A stretch of 64,000 nucleotides of DNA from an uncultured Phycisphaerales bacterium (GTDB lineage: Bacteria > Planctomycetota > Phycisphaerae > Phycisphaerales > SM1A02): positions 1-64,000 of the forward strand of contig CAJQQE010000005.1 of the NCBI GenBank assembly GCA_905480395.1. Reading direction: 5' to 3'. Below the pieces are notes generated by a model, which searched no databases, was not told where the DNA came from, and was given only the letters and a program-made list of their open reading frames with translations. How positions within the stretch are numbered: the stretch's first letter is position 1; every line of letters starts with the position of its first letter. Positions 39,516 through 48,645 of the stretch are shown here, piece by piece. Made by a program: the position numbers and the translations under genes.

Positions 39516-39681
39516 GTCACTGACCTTTCCGTTGCGGAAGCCTTGGTAGTTCGGCGTCAAGCCGGTCGACGTTGGCCGGAGCAGATCGGGCGGGAACGCC
39601 GAAACTCGGGATCACTCTGAGAGAAAAGTACCTTGAATGCGGGTTTTCGGACCAAGATTTCAGGAGAAATTCGGGAACCAT

Positions 39682-39714
39682 CAACAAAACACCGCCCTCG
39701 AAGGTCGAGGGCGG
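39682..39714 (-). terminator. Rho-independent terminator
   Basis: CCGCCCTCGA and TCGAGGGCGG form a perfect 10-bp stem with a 3-nt loop at 39692-39714. On the minus strand TGTTTTGTTG follows. It lies 48 bp after the stop of the membrane-protein gene at 39763. Confidence 0.8.
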
Positions 39715-39762
39715 CATGGGAAATTTTGAATTGGAGGGGCGTTTGACCCGCGTGGCGCCGGT

Positions 39763-40254
39763 TCAGGCGGCGGTTCGTTCAACTTCCGCGGAGAAGGCTG
39801 ACCTTCGACCGCGTCGCTTGGGCGTGGCATTCTTGAGCTCGTGGACATGGGCTTCGGCGAAGAAGTGAACGTCAAGACCGAAGGCGGCGAGCTGGACGAA
39901 CCAGACCACCGCGGTCGTGAAGACCATGGGGACCTGGGCCCCGCCGACTTCGATACCGAGGAAGACAGCGCCGAGGAACTGGGCACCGAATGCGATCAAG
40001 GCAAGAATGAGCCCAAACATCAGGTCAATTGACTTTGGGAGTCCCAACGCGGCGCACAAGCCCAAGAGACCCACGCCGAAGATGGTCCCAACCACGCCAT
40101 AGGCAACGCCGAACGGCCAGAATGCAGCCATCAGGATCAGAGCGAGAACCGGCGAGATTCGGAACTTCAGGCTGACTTCGGGAATCTGAGCGTGCACTTT
40201 TGGACTCCGATGATCGAATCGAGGTGGGTATTGACCGGATGGCTTGGAAGCCAT
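39763..40254 (-). CDS. Small integral membrane protein
   Basis: The 163-residue protein has four hydrophobic segments from about residue 35 to 128, for example LALILMAAFWPFGVAYGVV and LMFGLILALIAFGAQFLG. A polar N-terminus and a basic C-terminal tail (PKRRGRR) suggest both ends face the cytoplasm. No known motif is seen. A strong terminator follows. The 272 bp upstream to rimO hold one weak inverted repeat (CGGGCG/CGCCCG near 40403) and no gene. Confidence 0.7.
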   Translation of the reverse strand: MASKPSGQYPPRFDHRSPKVHAQIPEVSLKFRISPVLALILMAAFWPFGVAYGVVGTIFGVGLLGLCAALGLPKSIDLMFGLILALIAFGAQFLGAVFLGIEVGGAQVPMVFTTAVVWFVQLAAFGLDVHFFAEAHVHELKNATPKRRGRRSAFSAEVERTAA

Positions 40255-40526
40255 TTGTCATGGATAAAGTCGAACCTGAAACTCATTCAGGTGAGATTTT
40301 TGGGGCGCCTCTGGGCGGATTCAAACTCGAAAAAACTGGATTGAATTCCTGCAGCTAGGAGACAAACTGATCTTCGAATATCGATCAAGCAAGGCCTGAT
40401 CCCGGGCGTGAACAACCGCCCGTCACTCGCAGTCCAGCGAGGTTAGCGGGTACTTCGGTTCGAAGGAAGGAAAGACTCACTAAATTGTGAAAAAGATCAC
40501 AAGGGTGTCTGGGATTCCGAGTCTGC

Positions 40527-42089
40527 TCACCCGCCGATGACTGGAAGCGATGTCTTTCGGACGAGTTCGTCGCTGGGTCTGGCGATGAGGTCATACCCAT
40601 CACTCGCGACGATCGTGCAGCGGACCACTTCGCCCGGGCTCAATCGACCGACGCTCGCGAGACAAGTCTGTGAGTCGACTTGCGGGGCTTGGAAGTAGCA
40701 ACGACCGACCGAGAGGTGCATGGGCAATTCGGCCTTCACCGCCGGATCGTCCTCGGGGAGGCCGATTTCGGAAGCCGCGGGCGCTTCGCCATCCACGAGC
40801 ACGTCCATCTGCACTCGTTGTTCGGCCAGATAGGCCGCGTTCTCAAAGGCAATCTCCTGCTGGCAGAGCATCAACTCCGACTCGCGTCGCCGTTTGATCT
40901 CGTCAGGAACGGCGAGGGCGGGGTCCTTCTCCATGGTGCCGGCCGGCGTCCCGGCTTCCTGCGAATATCGAAAGACACCCATGGCATCGAAACTGATCTC
41001 ACGGATGAACTCAAGAAGTTGCTGGTGATCCGCCTCGGTCTCGCCGGGGAATCCCGTGATGAACGTCGTCCGCAGGGCCATTCCGGGGATTCGTTCCCGG
41101 AGTTTCAAGGCGAGGGTCCGTTGCTGTTCGGCGGTGACGTTCCGTCGCATGGCGGTGAGCATCGAATCACTGGCATGTTGGAGTGGCATATCGATGTACT
41201 TCACGATTCGCGGGAGATCCCGGATCGCGTCGATCATCTCGTCGGTAAAACTGGTGGGATAGGCGTACATGAGCCTGGCCTGGCCGCCGCCACCATGGGA
41301 TTCGCAGAGCTCGTTGATCGAGGCCAGGAGCCCAGGGAGTCCTCGTGCGTCACCGATGTCCCGGCCCCAACTGGTGGTGTCCTGGCCAATGAGATTCAAT
41401 TCCACGCAGCCATCATCGAGGAGGCGACGGGCCTCGTCGAGAAGCGACTCCAACGGTTTGGATCGCATTTTTCCGCGGATCGATGGGATGGTGCAGAACG
41501 CGCACTTCTGGTTGCAGCCTTCGCTGACGCGGAGGTAGGCCCAGTGCCGTGGCGTCAGTCGAAATCGTTCTGAATCGTCTTCGAAGTAACCGATACCCCG
41601 GCCGTCATCTCCGGCGACCGTGAGACCGACCACGTCTCTGCCTCGCTCGGCGGCTGCCTGAAGCGCGTTCCCCGCGATCCAGTATCGAGGTCCTTCCGCG
41701 TCGAGGTGCGTTCGGGTTGGCGGCTCACTCGAGACCGCTTCGACGATCCGATCTCGATCGAAAACACCGATCATCGCATCGATGCCCGGCGCCCACTCCA
41801 ATAGTTTCGCTCGATGTCGTTGGACCAAGCACCCCGCCACCACCACGCGGCCGATTTCGCCCTTCGACTTCCGGTCGATGGCGTCTCGAAGCACCGCCAG
41901 CGATTCCTCGCGGCTGGCCTCAAGGAAGCCACAGGTGTTGACGACGATGGCGTCGGCAGGCGCATCGCTGGGGACGACGGAGATGCCGGCAGCCTGAAGC
42001 GAGCCGAGCATGCGCTCGCTATCGACGAGGTTCTTGGGGCATCCAAGGCTGATGAAAGCGACGGTAGATGGGGTCTGGCTGGAAGTCAC
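40527..42089 (-). CDS. rimO: Ribosomal protein S12 methylthiotransferase
   Basis: The 520-residue radical-SAM enzyme adds a methylthio group to the conserved aspartate of ribosomal protein S12. The N-terminal MTTase domain begins with VAFISLGCPKNLVDSE (RimO signature) and has NTCGF and VVAGCLVQR, whose cysteines hold the auxiliary cluster. The radical SAM motif is CNQKCAFC. Conserved LNLIGQDTTSWG, MYAYPTSF and GFPGETEADH follow, and a TRAM domain closes the protein. The start is GTG 42089, because upstream codons run into the nadD reading frame region and the protein then begins at the usual distance from SLGCPKN. An insert of about 15 residues (HLDAEGPRYWIAG) precedes the SAM domain. Confidence 0.95.
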   Translation of the reverse strand: MTSSQTPSTVAFISLGCPKNLVDSERMLGSLQAAGISVVPSDAPADAIVVNTCGFLEASREESLAVLRDAIDRKSKGEIGRVVVAGCLVQRHRAKLLEWAPGIDAMIGVFDRDRIVEAVSSEPPTRTHLDAEGPRYWIAGNALQAAAERGRDVVGLTVAGDDGRGIGYFEDDSERFRLTPRHWAYLRVSEGCNQKCAFCTIPSIRGKMRSKPLESLLDEARRLLDDGCVELNLIGQDTTSWGRDIGDARGLPGLLASINELCESHGGGGQARLMYAYPTSFTDEMIDAIRDLPRIVKYIDMPLQHASDSMLTAMRRNVTAEQQRTLALKLRERIPGMALRTTFITGFPGETEADHQQLLEFIREISFDAMGVFRYSQEAGTPAGTMEKDPALAVPDEIKRRRESELMLCQQEIAFENAAYLAEQRVQMDVLVDGEAPAASEIGLPEDDPAVKAELPMHLSVGRCYFQAPQVDSQTCLASVGRLSPGEVVRCTIVASDGYDLIARPSDELVRKTSLPVIGG

Positions 42090-42118
42090 GCGCACATAGT
42101 ACGAGGTTGCCGTCCGGT

Positions 42119-43528
42119 TCAGCGGTTTTCTTTGTAGAGGCCGCGTTTTGTGATCACCTCCAGGACCCCATCCGGAAGCAACGCGGCGACATCCTCGCCC
42201 GCCGCCAGACGTTTCCTGATCTCGGTGGAACTGACGCCCTCCGCGGCCAGATCGAGGGTCCAAGTCGACCAGCGACTGGCGAGATTCGAGGCGAAGTGGG
42301 CTCGATATTTGGCGGCGAGCGAGGTTCGGGTCTCCGGCGGTCTCGGCATGACGACTGGCGGGGCCAAGGCGATGATCTTCTGCCAGTCACGCCAACGATC
42401 GAAATCGAGCGCTTGGTCGCTTCCAATCAGCAGGCGGAGCTGCGGCCGCTGACGTGACGAGACTTCGTCTGCATCGGCCTCTTCGAGGAGTTCACGCTGG
42501 ATCGACTCCAAGGTATCGATGGTGAAACTCGGCCCTTCCCGATCGACCTCGCGGTGGTCGATTCGGGCGGTGATTCTCGGGCCGCGAGGATCTGGGATGC
42601 GATGTTTGATCGCCGCTTCAAGCATCTTGATTCGATCCGCCGGATCGGCCGGAGGCGCGTCCTGCTTGAGCGGATTGATCCGCGCCGGAACGAAGACCAC
42701 CTCATCACAGCCAAGTCTTGCTGCCGCTTCGAATGGCAGCGTGAGATGTCCGCGATGCGGAGGATCGAAAGAGCCACCGAAAATGAGTATCGAGCGGGCG
42801 CCAGGTTTGCGATCGGATCGGATGCGAATGCCATCGGTCTCCGGGCCCTCAGATGGAGATACTTCGAGGTCACGGAGCGACTCGCCGAGGGCGAGGAGTG
42901 CGGATTTTGCTTGTCGTGCAAGGGCTTGAAGTTGCTTGAAGAGGGCGGGGCGTTGGAATAAATTTACCGCGACCACGAGGGGCCGGGTTCGCCCGAGGTG
43001 ATCGACGAAGCGATCGAGGGCCGCGGGTACCGCTTCCTCCATGGCATCCCCGACCACTCGAACGATGCCCCAGTCCCATTCCCGGCTTTCGGCCAATTCG
43101 GCGAAGTGAACCGATTCGAGATCGACGATGGAGGCGCCGGTCGTCCGGCCGAGCGCCTGTTTTGCCTCGGAACTTGCGACCACTCTGCCGGTGGTCGTGA
43201 CGCGGCCTCGGTGGCTCCCGGGCAATGTGATTCGCCCGGCGGCGGGGGGCGTCGTGATTCGGCCTCGCTGATCGACCACTTCGTCAACGACCACAATGCG
43301 CCCCGAAGCCAAATCCGGAACGAGTCCACCGGCCAATCCAACGAGAATGACTGGGCCGGCGTGCTCGCGGTGGCAGTCGGCCCATCGACGAACGCCCTCT
43401 CGGCCGGGTCCACAGACCTCAAGTCGATCCGCCGGAATTCCTGCGGCGACGAGAATTTTCCGCGCGTGAACCAGCGAGGTCAGGAATATCGGTTTGGTGG
43501 TCGAGACCCGCGGTTCAGGTGTCGTCAT
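42119..43528 (-). CDS. nadD: Fusion of a nucleoside-phosphorylase-like domain with nicotinate-nucleotide adenylyltransferase
   Basis: The single 469-residue frame joins two enzymes. Residues 15-215 resemble the MTAN/HpnG-type phosphorylase fold: VILVGLAGGLVPDLASGRIVV, TGRVVASSEAK, IVDLESVHFAELA with the ribose-binding Glu, and VRVVGDAMEEAVPAA with the catalytic-type Asp. Residues 247-469 are NadD, which makes nicotinate adenine dinucleotide: ILIFGGSFDPPHRGHL, FVPARINPLKQ, a HR/D-rich middle, LLIGSDQALDF and GVSSTEIRKRL. The linker (about 215-246) is charged, and no stop or frameshift separates the parts. Fusion of these two families is not something I know of. The first domain could supply or remove nicotinate riboside-type substrates. 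rimO follows after 29 bp on the same strand. Confidence 0.88.
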   Translation of the reverse strand: MTTPEPRVSTTKPIFLTSLVHARKILVAAGIPADRLEVCGPGREGVRRWADCHREHAGPVILVGLAGGLVPDLASGRIVVVDEVVDQRGRITTPPAAGRITLPGSHRGRVTTTGRVVASSEAKQALGRTTGASIVDLESVHFAELAESREWDWGIVRVVGDAMEEAVPAALDRFVDHLGRTRPLVVAVNLFQRPALFKQLQALARQAKSALLALGESLRDLEVSPSEGPETDGIRIRSDRKPGARSILIFGGSFDPPHRGHLTLPFEAAARLGCDEVVFVPARINPLKQDAPPADPADRIKMLEAAIKHRIPDPRGPRITARIDHREVDREGPSFTIDTLESIQRELLEEADADEVSSRQRPQLRLLIGSDQALDFDRWRDWQKIIALAPPVVMPRPPETRTSLAAKYRAHFASNLASRWSTWTLDLAAEGVSSTEIRKRLAAGEDVAALLPDGVLEVITKRGLYKENR

Positions 43529-43573
43529 GCCGAGAGGCTACCCGGCCAGCGGTGATCCGTCTCGAGTCGTGGC

Positions 43574-43924
43574 TCAGTCCAGGTCGTCGATGGTGGGGAC
43601 GTCGGCGAGCTGTTGGCTTGGGGCAGGGACGCTGAAAGCGGCGATTAACTCGAATTCGCTCTTGAAGTGACCAACCAGCATGCCGGTCTCGTCGAGGACG
43701 TCATAGCTGGGGCCGGAGGCGCCAGGGTGCACTCGGATTGAGAGCGTCTGGCCGGTCAGTGTTCCAAGATCGACGAAGTCAGCCGGCCGGTCGGCGTTGT
43801 TCGCGGCCAGCGTCGAACTCGGAGACAGCGTCCAGACGGCCACCAACGCCATCGTGCCGACGCCCAGACCGAGCATGACGTTCTGAAATCGAGGTCCAAC
43901 CAGCAGATGATGGAAGTTCTTCAT
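43574..43924 (-). CDS. Small membrane-anchored exported protein
   Basis: The 116-residue protein has one hydrophobic segment near residues 17-35 (MLGLGVGTMALVAVWTLSP), an uncleaved anchor or signal, and a short polar domain. That domain (LSIRVHPGASGPSYDVLDETGML, then VGHFKSEFELIAAF) looks like a compact beta unit. I do not recognise it. ATG 43924 is preferred over a longer frame starting at 43996. It lies between the phosphorylase-NadD gene and tRNA-Glu, on the opposite strand from the tRNA. Confidence 0.65.
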   Translation of the reverse strand: MKNFHHLLVGPRFQNVMLGLGVGTMALVAVWTLSPSSTLAANNADRPADFVDLGTLTGQTLSIRVHPGASGPSYDVLDETGMLVGHFKSEFELIAAFSVPAPSQQLADVPTIDDLD

Positions 43925-44056
43925 GCAAACAACATCGACTTTCCGACCGCTTTGAGCCAGCGATTGACACGTAATCCCCTTCGATTCTGGTGCCATCGAG
44001 GTCGGTCTGGATGGGTTAGTCGCGTCGTCACGCGGCGGAGGAATCTTGGCCAGTGG

Positions 44057-44084
44057 TTGCCGTCGGGGAATTCCTCGCTACCAT
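44057..44084 (+). promoter_or_regulatory. Possible tRNA-Glu promoter
   Basis: TTGCCG (44057-44062) and TACCAT (44079-44084) are spaced by 16 bp and lie about 40 bp before the tRNA 5' end. Matches to the consensus are moderate. Confidence 0.35.
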
Positions 44085-44122
44085 GCCCCCCAAGCCGGGT
44101 TTTCCCACTCGGCTACTTGACT

Positions 44123-44197
44123 GGCCCCATCGTCTAGTCAGGTCCAGGACACCAGGTTTTCATCCTGGGAACAGGGGTTCGAATCCCCTTGGGGTCA
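44123..44197 (+). tRNA. tRNA-Glu (anticodon TTC)
   Basis: The 75-nt sequence folds as a cloverleaf: acceptor GGCCCCA/TGGGGTC with discriminator A, anticodon stem CCAGG/CCTGG with loop TTTTCAT (anticodon TTC, reading GAA), and T arm AGGGG/CCCCT with TTCGAAT. The D region starts GTCTAGTCAGG, typical of tRNA-Glu. CCA is not encoded. A strong terminator lies about 90 bp downstream. Confidence 0.95.
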
Positions 44198-44674
44198 TTG
44201 CGTAAGTCCTTGTTTTTTAGAGGCTTACCAAGTCAGGAAATGCTCTGGGGCAATGTCTTAGACAGTGTCTCAAGTAACAGAACAAAAGCCCCGCCTAGTG
44301 ATAGGCGGGGTTTTTGCGTGGCGGCCACGGGCTCGTCGAGCGTGCTCATCCGAGTCTCGGGGGCGTCAAACAGGCGTCTCAAAATGAAAAATCGAGCGGT
44401 TGAGTCGCCGTGATCGATCGGCCAGAAATCCAGACGGACCTTGTGACCATTCGCGATCCAGGGCCTGCGTCGTTGCCCATCTCTCTGCGATGGGTGGGTG
44501 ATTGCGGGCGTTTCTCGCCCGAGGTGCTCGTGATCTCGGAACCCAGAACGGGTGGGGGCGTCAGGTGGGGGCGGTTCGAGTCAACGATGTTTCACGCTCG
44601 GACTCAAAATTGGGAGATAATCCCCACGTCGTTCGTCCCGACTTCCGGGGCCGGATTGGCGTTGGAGAATGTCC
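44198..44674. other. Gene-free interval downstream of tRNA-Glu
   Basis: Besides the terminator at 44289-44315, this 477-bp stretch shows no credible gene. The last part must contain the promoter of the M48 protease gene. A GATAAT hexamer near 44616 is a possible -10, but no matching -35 is clear. Confidence 0.45.
44289..44315 (+). terminator. Rho-independent terminator
   Basis: CCCCGCCTA and TAGGCGGGG form a perfect 9-bp stem with a GTGA tetraloop, followed by TTTTT. On the opposite strand the stem is followed by CTTTTGTT, so it may act in both directions. Confidence 0.92.
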
Positions 44675-45550
44675 ATGGCTCAATCAACCCATTCGTATTC
44701 CCGACGCGTTTCGTTGGCTGGCCCGTCCCTCGTCACGAGGTCGTGGGATCGCGGGAGCGTTCTTGGCGGGGTCATGGTGGCGGCGATGCTCCTGGGCGGT
44801 TGCCAGTCCGTCGCAGGGACCGATCGGCGGCAACTGAATACCTACTCGGTCGCGCAGGAAATCGCGCTCGGTGACGAGGCGTACGCAGAGATGCAGGTTG
44901 GGGCCAAGGCGATCAACGCCGGGCGGGATTACGAGATGGTCGTTCGCGTGACCAACCGAATCGCGGCGGCGGCAGATCGGCTGCATCCCGAGATCGCGTC
45001 CCGATTTGAGTGGGAGGTCATCCTCATCGATGATGACGAGGTGGTGAATGCTTGGGCACTACCCGGGGGGAAGATGGCGGTGTATACCGGCATTCTCCCA
45101 TTCACCAAGACCGAGGATGGGCTTGCCGCGGTGATGGGGCATGAAGCGGCGCATGCGATCGCGCGGCATGGCGGCGAGAACATGACCAGACAGGGATTGG
45201 TGAGTCTTCTCTCAATCGGGGCGGCGGTGATGGTCGATCCGGAGGATCGGGTCATCGTGGCGGCGGCGGCAAGTGCCTATGGCCTCCTCGGAGAGCCCGC
45301 CTTCAGCCGGGCTCAGGAATCGGAAGCGGACGAACTCGGACTTTTCCTGACCGCCGACGCCGGGTATGACCCCCGTGAATCGGTGGCGCTCTGGGAGCGA
45401 ATGGCGGCCCGGGGCGGTGAGCCGCTCGAGTTTCTCTCGACCCATCCGAATAGCGAGACACGAATCCGTGACTTGGAGGCGCTGATGCCAGTCGCGTTAG
45501 AGGTTCGGAAACAGCGGCTTCTCGAACGCGGCGATCGAGCCCCCGAGTGA
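44675..45550 (+). CDS. M48-family metalloprotease, lipoprotein
   Basis: The 291-residue protein resembles the LoiP/BepA-type periplasmic M48 peptidases. The signal region ends in a lipobox-like LLGGC, so it should be anchored to a membrane on the periplasmic side. The zinc motif is HEAAHAIARH (family HExxH), and the third ligand Glu is in RAQESEADELG. NAWALPGGKMAVYTGIL is the typical strand ahead of the site, and FLSTHPNSETRIRDLE ends the domain. Such proteases degrade damaged outer-membrane proteins. ATG 44675 is chosen because GGAG lies seven bases upstream; the ATG at 44669 is too close to it. No TPR tail is present. Confidence 0.92.
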   Translation: MAQSTHSYSRRVSLAGPSLVTRSWDRGSVLGGVMVAAMLLGGCQSVAGTDRRQLNTYSVAQEIALGDEAYAEMQVGAKAINAGRDYEMVVRVTNRIAAAADRLHPEIASRFEWEVILIDDDEVVNAWALPGGKMAVYTGILPFTKTEDGLAAVMGHEAAHAIARHGGENMTRQGLVSLLSIGAAVMVDPEDRVIVAAAASAYGLLGEPAFSRAQESEADELGLFLTADAGYDPRESVALWERMAARGGEPLEFLSTHPNSETRIRDLEALMPVALEVRKQRLLERGDRAPE

Positions 45551-45714
45551 CCGGCGGAGTCAATCTCCTCGTGGCCTGAACGGTGGATCTGAACCAGAAT
45601 CTCACCCGAATTCCGCCGACCTGTCATGATGCCTGCGAAGAACCCCGGCGGATGTTCGAAGGTGAACGCCGCTGCCGAATCCAACGCCACCTCTGGCAGC
45701 CTCGGAGTCGTCGT

Positions 45715-47610
45715 TTGACCTCGAACGAGCCCATCCCACCCGTCCGGATTCCCAACCCCGGACGTAACCGCCTGCAGCGGTTCATCTTCGAGATGCTGCG
45801 GCCGGCGATCGATTCTGGTCTGGGGTTGAGGGAACTCAACAAGATCTACAGCGAGCGGGTGCTCGCGACCGACGAGTCATTGCCGGTCGGTGAGCGTTTT
45901 CTCCGTGGGTTCAACGCGGGCTATCTCACCAGCGACGAGGAATTGGCCCAGATTCCGAAGGAGGGCCCGTTGGTGGTGGTGGCGAATCACGCTTTCGGCG
46001 GCCTTGATGCCATGATCCTCGACGACCTGGTCGCGAAGGTCCGCCCCGATGTTCGATTCATTGCCAACTCGATTCTCGCCGCGGTCCCCGCGATCGGCGA
46101 CCGAATCTTTCCGGTCGATCCGTTCGGCGGTCGCGATGCCGCTCGTCGAAATGCGGGTTCGATCCGTCGCGCTAAGGAGTGGATCAGAGACGGTGGAAGT
46201 CTGGCGGTTTTTCCGGCGGGCGAGGTGGCGCATTCGGAGTGGGGGCGTCTTTCGGTCACGGATCCTCCTTGGAATCCGATCATCGCTCGACTGATCAAGT
46301 CGACTGGCGCGTCGGTGATTCCAGTCTTCTTTGAAGGGCGGAATTCGTGGATGTTTCAGGCGGCGGGGTTGATCCATCCCAATCTCAGAGCAGTCTTGCT
46401 GGGACGCGAGTTACTCAAGGTTCAGGGGCGTCGCGTCAGAGTCGCGATCGGAACGCCCCTTCAAGTTCAACAGCTCGATCGATTCGCCGATCCCAAGGAC
46501 CTGATTGAGTTCTTGCGTCTCCGAACCTTCGTGTTGCGGTCGAGACTCGAACACGAGAACTTCAAGGAAAGTCCCCGCCTCCATTCGATCGTCCGTTCGA
46601 TTCCCCCGCGGAGTCGAACCCCCGAGCCCGTGCGGATGGAACCCGTGGCGACGACGCCCGCACACGCGTCTTTCGAGTTGGCGGCCGAGATCCTGGCACT
46701 TCCCCCGGAGCAGATCCTCGTGAAGCGAGGTGACCAACGGGTCGTCTACGCAGAGGCGGACCAGATTCCGCGGGTGCTCCAAGAGCTGGGGCGACTGCGG
46801 GAGCTGAGTTTTCGAGCGGTGGGCGAAGGCACGGGAAACGCATCGGACATCGATGAATTTGACCGCTCTTACTTGCACATCGTGCTTTGGGACGAGAAAT
46901 GCAGCGGGGTCATCGGCGCCTATCGGTTGGGGCGGACCGACCGTCTCATCGAGACTCACGGGATCAATGGTCTCTACACCCGAACCCTCTTCCGCTACGA
47001 CGAGAATCTCATCAAAGAACTCGGGCCATCATTGGAGATGGGGCGTTCGTTCATCCACCCGGATCATCAGCGACGGGTGGAGCCATTGATGCTGCTCTGG
47101 AAGGGGATTTCCCGTTACGCGGGTACGTTCCCAAAGTATCGCCGGCTCTTTGGGCCAGTGTCGATCAGTGCCGACTATCACGCGACGTCGACGAGACTGC
47201 TGCTTTCCTTTCTAAATACAACGGAACGCATCTCGAGGCTTGAGCGATTCGTGAAACCTCGGAATCCGCTCCGGGTCACCACCCCTCGCGATTGGGATCC
47301 AACGTCGCTCCGGACGGTCCGTACCCTCGACGATGTCGATGAACTCGTCCTTGAGATTGAGAAGGGTGAGCGTTCCGTTCCCGTGCTGGTCAGGCAGTAC
47401 TTGAAACTCAACGCGGTCTTTCTCGGATTCAACGTCGACCCCGACTTCAGCAGTGTCGTCGATGGACTCGTCATGGTTGATCTGCTGCGGATGAACCGTC
47501 GGCTGCTCCGGTTCTATATGGGGGAAGAGCTTGTGGACCCGTTCTTGAAGATTCACGCCGAAGCCGATTCCCAGGTTCAGGCGGAGCCGGCAAGCCAACC
47601 GATTTTCTGA
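45715..47610 (+). CDS. OlsF-like bifunctional acyltransferase (PlsC-type plus OlsB-type domains)
   Basis: The 632-residue protein joins an N-terminal lysophospholipid-acyltransferase domain with a C-terminal OlsB-like GNAT-type acyltransferase. In the first, VVVANHAFGGLDAMIL (His92 and Asp98, an H-x5-D version of the motif) and LAVFPAGEVAHSEWG match the hemolysin-like LPLAT subgroup. In the second (about residues 325-580), DRSYLHIVLWDEKCSGVIGAYRLG, then LGPSLEMGRSFIHPDHQRR and LLWKGISRY match ornithine N-acyltransferases. This order is that of OlsF, which makes ornithine lipids in two steps with one protein. Lysine or glycine lipids are alternatives. TTG 45715 has GGAG seven bases before it; the frame opens earlier at GTG 45583 with an atypical Cys/Arg-rich leader. 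Confidence 0.85.
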   Translation: MTSNEPIPPVRIPNPGRNRLQRFIFEMLRPAIDSGLGLRELNKIYSERVLATDESLPVGERFLRGFNAGYLTSDEELAQIPKEGPLVVVANHAFGGLDAMILDDLVAKVRPDVRFIANSILAAVPAIGDRIFPVDPFGGRDAARRNAGSIRRAKEWIRDGGSLAVFPAGEVAHSEWGRLSVTDPPWNPIIARLIKSTGASVIPVFFEGRNSWMFQAAGLIHPNLRAVLLGRELLKVQGRRVRVAIGTPLQVQQLDRFADPKDLIEFLRLRTFVLRSRLEHENFKESPRLHSIVRSIPPRSRTPEPVRMEPVATTPAHASFELAAEILALPPEQILVKRGDQRVVYAEADQIPRVLQELGRLRELSFRAVGEGTGNASDIDEFDRSYLHIVLWDEKCSGVIGAYRLGRTDRLIETHGINGLYTRTLFRYDENLIKELGPSLEMGRSFIHPDHQRRVEPLMLLWKGISRYAGTFPKYRRLFGPVSISADYHATSTRLLLSFLNTTERISRLERFVKPRNPLRVTTPRDWDPTSLRTVRTLDDVDELVLEIEKGERSVPVLVRQYLKLNAVFLGFNVDPDFSSVVDGLVMVDLLRMNRRLLRFYMGEELVDPFLKIHAEADSQVQAEPASQPIF

Positions 47611-47691
47611 TCGACGCGCTGTCCGTCTCATGATCCGAACCCCATATTCAGATCGTGGCAGTTCAGATGATGGGATTCGAAGGGCGATAGA

Positions 47692-48531
47692 GTGGCGGGC
47701 ATGATTCCATTCCGAATCAGTTCGGCGGATGCTCGGCTGGCGAGTTTGTTCTTGGCCGCAATCGGTGCGATGGGTGCGAACGGTCAGGTTCTCGTGGAGG
47801 TTCCACCCGCGGGAGTTTCCATTTGGCCGCCCGAACCGGTGGTCGTCGCGTTGTCGGCGCGAATCGCCGGGGGCCCATTCGCTGATGCGGCCGATCCCGC
47901 CCTCCAGCCAATCATCAACGAGGTCCGCGGCTGGCCCACCGAGCCATGGGCTTCGACGGTCGGCGACACGATGGATTTCTCCGGGCTCGCAGCGCCGACG
48001 CAGGCGGGCCGACTGGTCGCCCTCGCGGGTGTCATTCGCCAGGTGTCCAACCTGCAAGACTCCGGTTCAGAACCGCTTCGAGAATGGGCGATCGAGATCA
48101 CCGGTGGGCAGATTGCGATCGCGGTCACCACTGAGGTATCGACCGACCTCATGGTCGGAACGCGAGTTCGATTCCTCGGGCGGTATGCGGGGCAGATCGA
48201 GTCGCGGTCACGCGACGGTCGGACGCGATCATGGCCACTGGTGATCGGCCGGGTTCATCGCGTCCCAAGTGAGGGAGGCTGGATCGGACTCCCCATTTTT
48301 ATTCTGCTGCTGGGTGGTACGGTTGTCTTTCTTCGTCGTCGCGCGGCGGTGATTGGCGATCAATCGTCGATGATTCGAGACAACGGATCCAGTCTCGCTG
48401 GCGTTGGAACGGGAGTTGAAGTCGTCGGGAAGCCGATGTCTCTCCCGTCGGATCCCGCCGACGCCCTGGAAGTATTGGCGAAGCAAACAGGATCGGAGCC
48501 CGGTGGTCCACCCACAGAGGATTCCAGATGA
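47692..48531 (+). CDS. Exported, C-terminally membrane-anchored protein of unknown function
   Basis: The 279-residue product has a signal peptide (hydrophobic about 15-30, likely cleaved after ANG near 31). The periplasmic domain is beta-rich, with VALAGVIRQVSNLQD and VGTRVRFLGRYAGQIES suggesting an OB-like or nucleic-acid-binding-like barrel. One C-terminal membrane helix follows (WIGLPIFILLLGGTVVFLRRR), then a cytoplasmic tail of about 60 residues. GTG 47692 has AAGGG seven bases upstream; an ATG three codons later is an alternative. The function is unknown. aroB follows after 114 bp. Confidence 0.7.
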   Translation: MAGMIPFRISSADARLASLFLAAIGAMGANGQVLVEVPPAGVSIWPPEPVVVALSARIAGGPFADAADPALQPIINEVRGWPTEPWASTVGDTMDFSGLAAPTQAGRLVALAGVIRQVSNLQDSGSEPLREWAIEITGGQIAIAVTTEVSTDLMVGTRVRFLGRYAGQIESRSRDGRTRSWPLVIGRVHRVPSEGGWIGLPIFILLLGGTVVFLRRRAAVIGDQSSMIRDNGSSLAGVGTGVEVVGKPMSLPSDPADALEVLAKQTGSEPGGPPTEDSR

Positions 48532-48645
48532 TCTGCTCGTGACTCCAAAATACCGGAAGCTTTGGAACCGCTCGTAGAGGCGAGCGAGACCGAAGTGGCC
48601 ACCACGAAGAAATGTTCGAACCAGATGACCGGAGACCAAGATTTC

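Noticed and set aside
44123-44400. Integration site of a mobile element at tRNA-Glu
   Set aside because: There is no repeated tRNA 3' end, no integrase gene and no change in composition nearby.
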